Positions 1 through 5,333 of a DNA stretch of 5,758 bases are shown one piece after another. The DNA is taken from the NCBI GenBank assembly GCA_029256565.1, contig JAQSXQ010000149.1, positions 1-5,758 on the forward strand, written 5' to 3'. The number at the start of each line of letters is the position of its first letter. The stretch's first letter is position 1. The position numbers and the translations under genes were made by a program. This stretch comes from Mycobacterium sp. (GTDB lineage: Bacteria; Actinomycetota; Actinomycetes; Mycobacteriales; Mycobacteriaceae). Under the pieces are notes generated by a model. That model did no database searches. It was given only the letters and a program-made list of their open reading frames with translations, and had not been told where the DNA came from.

Positions 1-926
1 GGGTGAACGTGGTGCACGTCTGCTCGCCCAATCACCTGCACTACGAACAGGCACTCGCCGCCCTGCGCGCGGGCAAGCACGTCGTGTGCGAGAAGCCGCT
101 CGCGATGACGCCGGCGGAGGCCCGCGAACTTCGCGACACCGCCCGCGAACTGGGACTGGTGAACGCGGTGTGCTTCATCAACCGCTTCTACCCGCTGTGC
201 CAGCAGGCCGCGGCTCAGGTGCATTCGGGCGCACTGGGTGCGGTGCGACTCGTCACCGGCGGCTACCTACAGGATTGGCTGTCGAAGGACACCGACTGGA
301 ACTGGCGTCTCGATCCTCGACTCGGCGGGTCGTTGCGCGTCGTCGGCGACATCGGTTCGCACTGGCTCGATCTCGCGAGCTACGTCACGGGCCAACGCGT
401 CGAGTCCGTGATGGCCGATCTCACCACGACGATCCCGACCCGCCATCGACCGCTTCGTTCCGTGGAGACCTTCGCGCAGGCGGTGGACCAGGAGACCGAA
501 CCCACCACGGTCGACACCGAGGACATCGCAGGCATCCTGCTCCGATTCGACGGGGGTGCGCGAGGCGTTCTGACGCTGTCGCAGGTGTCCCCGGGCCGCA
601 AGAACCACCTGACCTTCGACCTCAGCGGCTCCGACGGTTCGCTCAACTGGGGGTTGGAGAACCCCGAGCGGATGTGGATCGGTCACCGCGACGATCCCAG
701 CCAGATCCTGATGCGCACCGAAGGCGACTACCCGCCTGGGCATGCGCAGGGGTATCCGGACACCTTCAAGGCGCTGCACCGCGCCGTCTACACCGCGATC
801 GCGTCCGGAAAAATGCCTGCCGAACCCGATTTCCCGACCTTCGACGACGGCCTCGAGCAGGCGCTCATCGGTGCAGCGATCGCGCAGAGCGCTCGACTCG
901 AGCAGTGGGCCACCGTCGAGCGCTGA
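1..926 (+). CDS. Gfo/Idh/MocA family oxidoreductase, 5'-truncated by window edge
   Basis: This is the C-terminal 307 residues of a cytoplasmic NAD(P)-dependent sugar or polyol dehydrogenase-type enzyme; reading is in frame from base 3 and ends at TGA 924-926. The visible part begins in the second half of the Rossmann fold. The family's EKP signature is at residues 30-32 of the fragment, and its lysine is normally catalytic or cofactor-contacting. The second family signature, G-D-I-G-S-H-W-L-D, lies at 115-123, giving the expected Asp116, His120 and Asp123 of the active-site helix. The C-terminal alpha/beta domain is complete. The missing N-terminus should be roughly 60-80 residues and carry the GxGxxG dinucleotide loop, so the GTG at base 3 is not a credible true start. 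The Gly-Tyr-Leu-Gln-Asp-Trp stretch near residue 87 is common in members acting on sugars or inositol, but the substrate cannot be read from sequence. The gene converges on the next gene with a 6-base gap, so it is not in an operon with anything to its right. Confidence 0.93.
   Translation, partial: VNVVHVCSPNHLHYEQALAALRAGKHVVCEKPLAMTPAEARELRDTARELGLVNAVCFINRFYPLCQQAAAQVHSGALGAVRLVTGGYLQDWLSKDTDWNWRLDPRLGGSLRVVGDIGSHWLDLASYVTGQRVESVMADLTTTIPTRHRPLRSVETFAQAVDQETEPTTVDTEDIAGILLRFDGGARGVLTLSQVSPGRKNHLTFDLSGSDGSLNWGLENPERMWIGHRDDPSQILMRTEGDYPPGHAQGYPDTFKALHRAVYTAIASGKMPAEPDFPTFDDGLEQALIGAAIAQSARLEQWATVER
888..924 (+). terminator. Candidate hairpin at the end of the oxidoreductase gene
   Basis: A perfect 10-base inverted repeat, AGCGCTCGAC (888-897) and GTCGAGCGCT (915-924), is separated by 17 bases. 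The right arm reaches the first base of the TGA stop. There is no T-tract after it. In mycobacteria many proposed intrinsic terminators lack a U-tract, so it could help end the plus-strand transcript before it runs antisense into the convergent gene. It lies in coding sequence and may be coincidental in GC-rich DNA. Confidence 0.3.
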
Positions 927-932
927 GCGCGA

Positions 933-2030
933 TCAGTAATCAGCCTCGGCCGCAAGGATCTCCGCGAGGAACGCATCGGCACCCGGACGTGCGAGTCGGC
1001 CGCGGGCGTAGTCGCGGATGCGCTGGCGCATGACGTCGGCATCGGGAGCGGGTTCGACGTCGGCGCCCACGCTGACCGTGGTCGGTACCCAATCGTGGTT
1101 CCAGGCGACCACCTCGACGACGGGACCGGTGTCGCCGGTCAGATCGAAGCGCGCCACGCCGTCGTCGTCCAGGACTCCTGCCCCCGACACCGGACCCGAC
1201 CGCAGGCGCACCGGCACACCGGCAGCAGGACGGATGCCTGCGGTCGCCACCCGAACCGTCGCGACGGCACCGGTGTCGGTGACGTCGACCCGCCACTCGA
1301 CGGTGTCATCCGCGGCATCGAAGAGCCCCGCCGGAACGGCCGCCCAGTCGATCGAGCCGACCCCGCTGGCCACCGACGGCTGCGCCCGGCCGCCACGGCC
1401 ACCCGCCGCCAGCGCGTAGTCGGCACGGCGCGCAGAAGCCGGAACCGCCGCGTCGACGTCCCACACGCCCGCGTCCTCGGCGACCTCGGCGCACGCATCG
1501 ACCAACTCGACGACCCGCGGATCACCGTCGCGACGGTGCGCCAGCAGCGTGGCCTGGTGCGGGGCAAGCAGGCCCGCCACGTCGGCGTCGAGGGCATCGT
1601 CGTCGAAGTAGTCCTGCGCCGCCGTGGCGAGCAGCGCGACCTCGGCGTCGAGCAGTGCGGCATCGAGGGCCGGGATGCCGTCGCGCAGACTGCCCGGCCA
1701 CCACCGACGCGCCCAGTGGCCGACCGCCAGACGGCGCAACGGGATCAGCGCGTCGGCGTCGAGTTCGACGCCGGGGAGGTCGACGGAACCGTCGACGGCG
1801 TCGCCGCCGATCGCATCGACCAGTGCACCGTGTCCCCGTGCGCCGACCAGTCGCCAAAGCCATTGCGCTGCAGAAACATCGATGACCGTGACGAACGTGG
1901 CTCCCACGCCGGCGGGATCGTCCACCGTCCACTCCAGGACCGCACCCACCACCTCGAGCACTGCCACGGCAGGTGGTTGCGCGGGGGCCGGCCCGAAGGT
2001 CCACAGCCCGGCTCTTGCGTCGATCCTCAC
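933..2030 (-). CDS. Hypothetical protein, lysine-free, predicted C-terminal beta-sandwich
   Basis: I do not recognise this 365-residue protein. The start is GTG at 2030-2028: it overlaps the stop of the upstream gene (GTGA) and has a strong Shine-Dalgarno GGAGGT six bases upstream. Residues 1-90 are hydrophobic and probably beta-rich. Residues 95-190 look helical and very acidic, with a W/R cluster (HWARRWW, 105-111) and a run of aspartates near 140-150. After a Gly/Arg-rich linker (209-225), residues 228-322 look like an Ig-like or carboxypeptidase-regulatory-like beta-sandwich, with an alternating V/R pattern and a G-V-L-D-D-D-G-V-A-R-F turn at 285-295. A short helical tail ends in FLAEILAAEADY. 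There is no signal peptide or membrane segment, so it is probably cytoplasmic. It is strongly acidic (about 44 Asp and 12 Glu against 28 Arg), rich in Trp (12), and has no lysine. Translational coupling implies it works with the 440-residue protein. A role as structural or sensing partner in a conflict system is inference only. Confidence 0.85.
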   Translation of the reverse strand: MRIDARAGLWTFGPAPAQPPAVAVLEVVGAVLEWTVDDPAGVGATFVTVIDVSAAQWLWRLVGARGHGALVDAIGGDAVDGSVDLPGVELDADALIPLRRLAVGHWARRWWPGSLRDGIPALDAALLDAEVALLATAAQDYFDDDALDADVAGLLAPHQATLLAHRRDGDPRVVELVDACAEVAEDAGVWDVDAAVPASARRADYALAAGGRGGRAQPSVASGVGSIDWAAVPAGLFDAADDTVEWRVDVTDTGAVATVRVATAGIRPAAGVPVRLRSGPVSGAGVLDDDGVARFDLTGDTGPVVEVVAWNHDWVPTTVSVGADVEPAPDADVMRQRIRDYARGRLARPGADAFLAEILAAEADY

Positions 2031-3349
2031 CGGGCCACCTCCATTTCCAGCATTGCCTTGATCCGCTGCCGGTGGTCGAGGCTCACCGACCGCGCCACGC
2101 CCTCGAGCAGGGCACGCACGTCGTCGACGTCGTCGCACGACTCCTGCCAGACGTCGCGGCCGTGCAACCGCGCCCACAGCCGGTTCAGATACGGCCGCGC
2201 GAAGCAGGTGAGGTCGGCGACCACCTGCCTCTGCCGCGGATGCAGGGCCTCCCCCTCGACGAGGTACCGGCGCGCGTGCATCACGTAGGCCTCCTTGCGA
2301 AGTCTGGCCTGGATGCTGCGGCCGAGGTCGTAGCGGGTGGGCGTGGAGTCGCTCAACGGCGCGAGGTCGACCGCGATCTCGATGCCCGCGACCAGCGTCG
2401 CCTGGATGTCCTCCGACATCAAACCCCATGGCGCACAGGCACGGTCGACCTCCTCGGCACACAGCGACGGGATGTCCGGTAGCTCGTCGCGGTCCAGCGC
2501 CCTGCGCAGCGTCGCGCGCACCCTGTCGACCACGCTGCGGTCCAGCGGGCGGGCGGCCTCGGAGCCGGGCGGCACCGCGGGCGGTCGCTGCGGTTCGGTC
2601 GAACTGAGGCCGACGTCGACGATCGACCACGGAATGCCCTGCGGCGCGACCCTGGCCCTGGCGCCGAAGTTGTAGGGCGTGGCGTCGCCGATCAACGCCG
2701 ACCACACGCGCTGGCGCGCCATCCGCCCGTTGTGATCGTCGGCCGTGCCGAGCACGGTGGTCAGCCCAGCCAGGAATGGACCCGCGATCGTGTCGCCCGG
2801 CCGGACGTCGCGCCAGCTACGGTCCAGCTGCGCTCGAAGCGCGTCGATCACGCGCCGGTCGTCGACGTAGCGGTTGAGCACCTCGATGGCCGTGCGGTCC
2901 CTATCGTCGTGCAGACCGCGCAACACGGACTCGACGAACTCGCCCTGCGAATCCCGTTGCGAGGGATGGCCATCGGTGACTGCCAGCTCGAAGCACACCG
3001 GGAAGTAGAGTTCCTGGGCATTGCCGGTGGTGATGCGCAGCCGCCGCCGTTCGGCCTTCAGCAGCGCGAACCACGCTGCGGCACAACGCAACCGTTCGGC
3101 GTTGTCGACGATGGCATCGATCAGCTGCGCGGCCACATCGGGCTCGAGCATCGGCGTGGAGAACTGCGGGTTGGATCGCAGCCGCAATACGAGCGGGTCC
3201 AGGATCCGCTTCACGGTTCGACGCAGCGGCCCACCGTCGGCACTGCTGAGCACCTCGACGCCGTCGCCGATCGCCCGCCACGCCTGGTCGATCGCCGCGC
3301 GCCGAGGCACGGCGACGGCAACGGACGCCGCGACGTTCCCGGTACTCAT
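2027..3349 (-). CDS. Hypothetical protein of 440 residues, first gene of a coupled pair
   Basis: I do not recognise this protein and see no catalytic signature that I can name. ATG at 3349 is the first start after the intergenic region; no ATG or GTG precedes it in frame for some distance, and no Shine-Dalgarno is visible. The predicted structure is mainly helical: 15-60 is a basic helical region, 67-108 helical (many Ala/Leu/Arg), and 109-125 a short hydrophobic strand region. Residues 135-220 are helical again, followed by a probable strand segment (229-248, ending P-W-S-I-V-D-V-G). A Pro-rich linker (251-268) leads to a C-terminal helical half (270-440) that could be a TPR-like or HEAT-like solenoid, though no canonical repeat can be aligned by eye. 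There is no signal peptide or membrane segment. The protein is Arg-rich, with four lysines (47, 98, 352, 431), while its coupled partner is strongly acidic, so a complex between them is plausible. Its TGA stop overlaps the partner's GTG. Expression probably starts from the divergent region just upstream. Confidence 0.87.
   Translation of the reverse strand: MSTGNVAASVAVAVPRRAAIDQAWRAIGDGVEVLSSADGGPLRRTVKRILDPLVLRLRSNPQFSTPMLEPDVAAQLIDAIVDNAERLRCAAAWFALLKAERRRLRITTGNAQELYFPVCFELAVTDGHPSQRDSQGEFVESVLRGLHDDRDRTAIEVLNRYVDDRRVIDALRAQLDRSWRDVRPGDTIAGPFLAGLTTVLGTADDHNGRMARQRVWSALIGDATPYNFGARARVAPQGIPWSIVDVGLSSTEPQRPPAVPPGSEAARPLDRSVVDRVRATLRRALDRDELPDIPSLCAEEVDRACAPWGLMSEDIQATLVAGIEIAVDLAPLSDSTPTRYDLGRSIQARLRKEAYVMHARRYLVEGEALHPRQRQVVADLTCFARPYLNRLWARLHGRDVWQESCDDVDDVRALLEGVARSVSLDHRQRIKAMLEMEVAR
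2031..2042 (-). promoter_or_regulatory. Ribosome binding site deciding a GTG start
   Basis: Read on the minus strand, GGAGGT (2042-2037) is followed by the six bases GGCCCG and then GTG at 2030. This is the best Shine-Dalgarno match in the window. It lies inside the last codons of the upstream gene and fixes the start of the downstream one, although the open frame continues far upstream. Confidence 0.8.
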
Positions 3350-3355
3350 CGCATC

Positions 3356-3385
3356 AGGATAGGTGGCCGGCGCCGGTTTGGTCGC
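3356..3385 (-). promoter_or_regulatory. Candidate leaderless promoter of the 440-residue protein gene
   Basis: On the minus strand TATCCT (3361-3356) matches the mycobacterial SigA -10 pattern TANNNT and is followed by only six bases before the ATG at 3349. Transcription would therefore begin at or within a base of the A of ATG. A weak -35, GCGACC (3385-3380, sharing GAC with TTGACA), lies 18 bases further up. The absence of a Shine-Dalgarno fits leaderless translation, which is common in mycobacteria. The exact -35 is uncertain. Confidence 0.5.
3367..3376. promoter_or_regulatory. 10-base perfect palindrome in the divergent promoter region
   Basis: CCGGCGCCGG is a perfect palindrome lying between the candidate -35 and -10 of the minus-strand promoter, where a repressor could block RNA polymerase. 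It is all G/C, so in this genome it may occur by chance. It is offered only as a possible operator. Confidence 0.2.
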
Positions 3386-3420
3386 CGAGAAAGTTGGGTT
3401 CGGTAGCGCGCCACGGCGAC

Positions 3421-3426
3421 GAATCT
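3421..3426 (+). promoter_or_regulatory. Possible -10 box of the membrane-protein gene
   Basis: GAATCT carries the A at position 2 and T at position 6 that are most conserved in mycobacterial -10 boxes, and lies seven bases before the ATG at 3434. No Shine-Dalgarno precedes this ATG, which would again fit a leaderless transcript. No convincing -35 is visible at 16-19 bases, so the call is weak. Confidence 0.25.
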
Positions 3427-3433
3427 GATCGGC

Positions 3434-4030
3434 ATGCCCTACGCAATCGCACCCCCGCTGCTCGCCCTCGCCCTGCTTCTGATCGCCCTCGTGGTCACCA
3501 ATGCACGCAAGCGCCACCGACCCACCCGACCGAAGTCGGCCTCGGTCGATCAGGTCGCCGTCGGGATCGGCACGGTGCGGACGGTCGCCGACCGCATCAC
3601 CGTCGACGTGGAGAGCGTGTCCGGACAGACCTTCGTTGGCAGGCTGCAGCAGGCGGACGACGACGTCGCGGCACGGCTGCGGCCGGGCGTCGTGCTGCTC
3701 GTCTCGTTCGACCCCGATGCCCGCGAGCAGCTCACCCTCGCCGACGACGTGCTCGCCGTGCGTGCGGGCACCGTCGCACCCGAGGACCTCATCAGGCACG
3801 GCACCAAGTCGTCCGGCGTCGTCACGGCAGTCCGCCCCGGGCGCGAGGACTATCGCGAGGTCGAGCTGGACGTGATCGTGCAAAAGCCCGAGGGCGGTCA
3901 GTTCCCGGCCCGGGAGACCGCGCTGCTGCCGGCCACCGCGCTGGACGCCGTGAAGCCCGGAAGCGTCGTCGACGCCTACTACCGCCACGGTGACGAACGA
4001 GCCGTCGCGGTGTGCCTGCCGCCGTGCTGA
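3434..4030 (+). CDS. Membrane-anchored hypothetical protein with two tandem beta-rich domains
   Basis: This 198-residue protein has one N-terminal transmembrane segment (about residues 5-22, P-L-L-A-L-A-L-L-L-I-A-L-V-V) followed by a basic stretch (R25 to K34), so by the positive-inside rule the C-terminal bulk probably stays in the cytoplasm. Two stretches look like diverged copies of one small beta-barrel-like domain. Copy 1 is about 44-102 (G-T-V-R-T-V ... L-R-P-G-V-V-L-L-V-S-F-D-P). Copy 2 is about 127-193 (G-V-V-T-A-V-R-P-G-R ... F-P-A-R-E-T ... V-K-P-G-S-V-V-D-A-Y-Y). Copy 2 follows a pattern often seen in actinobacterial proteins of unknown function: G-x-V-x-x-V, a central V-x-L-x-V-x-V, a GG-x-x-(F/Y) turn, and a late PGxxV strand ending in a charged loop and V-x-V. 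No enzymatic residues can be named. It ends C-L-P-P-C. The gene is divergent from the 440-residue gene and convergent with the CHAT gene. ATG 3434 is chosen because it places the membrane segment at the very N-terminus. Involvement with the neighbouring modules is unproven. Confidence 0.85.
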   Translation: MPYAIAPPLLALALLLIALVVTNARKRHRPTRPKSASVDQVAVGIGTVRTVADRITVDVESVSGQTFVGRLQQADDDVAARLRPGVVLLVSFDPDAREQLTLADDVLAVRAGTVAPEDLIRHGTKSSGVVTAVRPGREDYREVELDVIVQKPEGGQFPARETALLPATALDAVKPGSVVDAYYRHGDERAVAVCLPPC

Positions 4031-4034
4031 GTCG

Positions 4035-5333
4035 TCACCGCGCGCCGTCCACCGCGAACGACACCACCGCCGCCCAGTACAGCGGGCTGGCGGTGGTGTC
4101 ACCGGACCTCCACTGACGCATGCGTTCTCGTTGCCATTGGTCGAGGGCGCATCCCGCGTCCCTGGCGACGTGCGCTCGATCCACGGCGACGACGACCTCG
4201 GTCATCGGATCGGCGTCACCGCCGACGAACTGCCGGTAACCCGCCGTGGTCGGCAGCGACCACAGTGTCGCCGTCACCAGCTGAGCCCCGCCGAGCACTG
4301 CTGCCGCCACCAGCCCGGTGGCCTCGTCGAACCGGTAGTCGCCACCGGACGCACACGCCAGCAGCGCGACCCGGGGCGGGAGCGCGAGTTCCAGCGCCAT
4401 CACGTCGGCCGCGGTCAGCGGCCGTGGGTCGGCCAGGTGCAGCGCCGACTGATCTGCGCTACCCGAATCCGCCGCCGTGGCGTGCCCCACGTAGAGCAGA
4501 CGCGACGGCCGCCGCCCGAGCATGTCGGCGAGCCACCACCGGTCGCTGTCGCTGCGACGGAACAGTTCCACCACGCCGTCGACGGGTGGGAGCACCGACC
4601 CGCCGGCCAGCAGACGCGAGAAGTGACGTGCGAGCGGCATGTCGGCATCCGGGCGCCCGAGCACCGAGCCCAGCGACGAGTCGGCCCGCTGGCCCGGCAC
4701 CCGCGGATCCAGCACCAGCAGCGGCGGACCACCGGCCGCCTCGGCCCAAGACCGCCGCGGCCGCTGCGCGTTGGCGATGTTCGCCGGTACCGCCATCAAC
4801 ACGTCGACGAGTTCCATCAACCGTCGGCCGTCCGTGGGCGACGCCGCACCGACCTCGTCCCACGGCACGAGGGCCGCCGAGGTTCCCGCGAACGTGACCG
4901 CGGCGGCGCGGGCACGCACCAGGGAATCCGCGGGCGGCCGCGTCGACGGCACGGCGAGCAGACCCCATGGCACCCGCCCCAGCCGGGCACTCGGTGACAC
5001 GAACAGCACCGCACGCGGCTCCGAGGCGCACGCGACCAACAGTTGCCACGCCGGATCGGACAGCAGCAGCACCCCCAGCCGGTAAGCGAGCACCGCCTCC
5101 GTCTCGGGCTTCACCAGCGGCCCCGTGACCAGGGCACGCTCGAGCCCGTCTGCGACCGACTCGTCGCCGATGGGCTCCGGCAGGCCGACGTCGAGTTCGG
5201 CCAGGGCCGCGAGCAGTAGCGGTTCCTCGACCACCCACGTGACGGTGCGGGAAGGATCGCCGACCACGCGAAGGCTGCCGTACGTGGCGATGCCCACGTC
5301 GGCGAACCGCAGCACCAGAGTCGGCCGGCTCAC
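4035..5333 (-). CDS. CHAT domain protein (caspase-like cysteine peptidase fold)
   Basis: This 432-residue protein carries a C-terminal CHAT domain, a caspase/separase-like peptidase fold. The catalytic pair expected for the family is visible: His284 in L-L-Y-V-G-H-A after a hydrophobic strand, and Cys327 in V-A-L-L-A-C-A-S-G-G-D, 43 residues later. The stretch from G340 (G-L-V-A-A-A-V-L-G-G-A-Q-L-V-T-A-T-L-W) matches the helix and strand that follow the catalytic Cys in CHAT proteins, and G-R-V-P-W-G-L-L at 119-126 resembles the conserved motif at the start of the domain. Residues 1-100 form a separate N-terminal region of unknown role (strand-rich to about 37, then helical). There is no signal peptide or membrane segment. 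The start GTG at 5333 overlaps the upstream stop as GTGA; another in-frame GTG at 5339 cannot be excluded, and neither has a good Shine-Dalgarno, so coupling is likely. Only one lysine (K75) is present. Known CHAT proteins act in conflict or regulated-proteolysis systems; the substrate here is unknown, and the coupled upstream protein or the 440/365-residue pair are candidate partners by location only. Confidence 0.9.
   Translation of the reverse strand: MSRPTLVLRFADVGIATYGSLRVVGDPSRTVTWVVEEPLLLAALAELDVGLPEPIGDESVADGLERALVTGPLVKPETEAVLAYRLGVLLLSDPAWQLLVACASEPRAVLFVSPSARLGRVPWGLLAVPSTRPPADSLVRARAAAVTFAGTSAALVPWDEVGAASPTDGRRLMELVDVLMAVPANIANAQRPRRSWAEAAGGPPLLVLDPRVPGQRADSSLGSVLGRPDADMPLARHFSRLLAGGSVLPPVDGVVELFRRSDSDRWWLADMLGRRPSRLLYVGHATAADSGSADQSALHLADPRPLTAADVMALELALPPRVALLACASGGDYRFDEATGLVAAAVLGGAQLVTATLWSLPTTAGYRQFVGGDADPMTEVVVAVDRAHVARDAGCALDQWQRERMRQWRSGDTTASPLYWAAVVSFAVDGAR
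4060..4100 (+). terminator. Strong hairpin between convergent genes, inside the CHAT gene 3' end
   Basis: A perfect 12-base inverted repeat, GACACCACCGCC (4060-4071) and GGCGGTGGTGTC (4089-4100), encloses 17 bases in which CCC (4073-4075) can further pair with GGG (4084-4086). The stem starts 30 bases past the stop of the plus-strand membrane-protein gene, a typical terminator position. No T-tract follows. On the other strand it falls within the codons for CHAT residues about 412-424. It is a candidate U-tract-less terminator for the plus-strand transcript. Confidence 0.45.

Noticed and set aside
86..1033. 315-residue open frame on the + strand overlapping the oxidoreductase
   Set aside because: It is a +2-shifted shadow with Arg-rich low-complexity translation. 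The oxidoreductase frame carries the EKP and GDIGSH family signatures.
1779..1800. Repeated GTCGACGG units
   Set aside because: They encode ordinary Val-Asp-Gly residues of the 365-residue protein, and GTCGAC-type words are abundant in this GC-rich genome. This is not a structured repeat.
1095..2288. 397-residue open frame on the + strand opposite the 365-residue protein gene
   Set aside because: Its translation is dominated by Arg, Pro, His and Gly runs typical of a GC-rich antisense shadow, with no domain pattern. The minus-strand gene has a strong Shine-Dalgarno and sensible composition.
2031..2705. Upstream extension of the 365-residue protein to 2705
   Set aside because: This would overlap the 440-residue gene for over 600 bases with Arg/Gly-rich translation. 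GTG 2030 has GGAGGT six bases away and the GTGA overlap.
3379..3421. Imperfect inverted repeat TGGTCGCC / GGCGACGA flanking the middle of the intergenic region
   Set aside because: Only six to seven bases match, the arms are more than 25 bases apart, and the motif is common in this composition. It is too weak to call an operator.
3350..4102. Upstream extension of the 440-residue protein frame to 4102
   Set aside because: The frame stays open but runs antisense through the membrane-protein gene and crosses the intergenic region. There is no start codon just upstream of ATG 3349, and the extension looks like shadow sequence.
3990..4997. 335-residue open frame on the + strand opposite the CHAT gene
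   Set aside because: It is Arg/His/Pro-rich with no recognisable motif, while the opposite strand encodes the CHAT His and Cys motifs.
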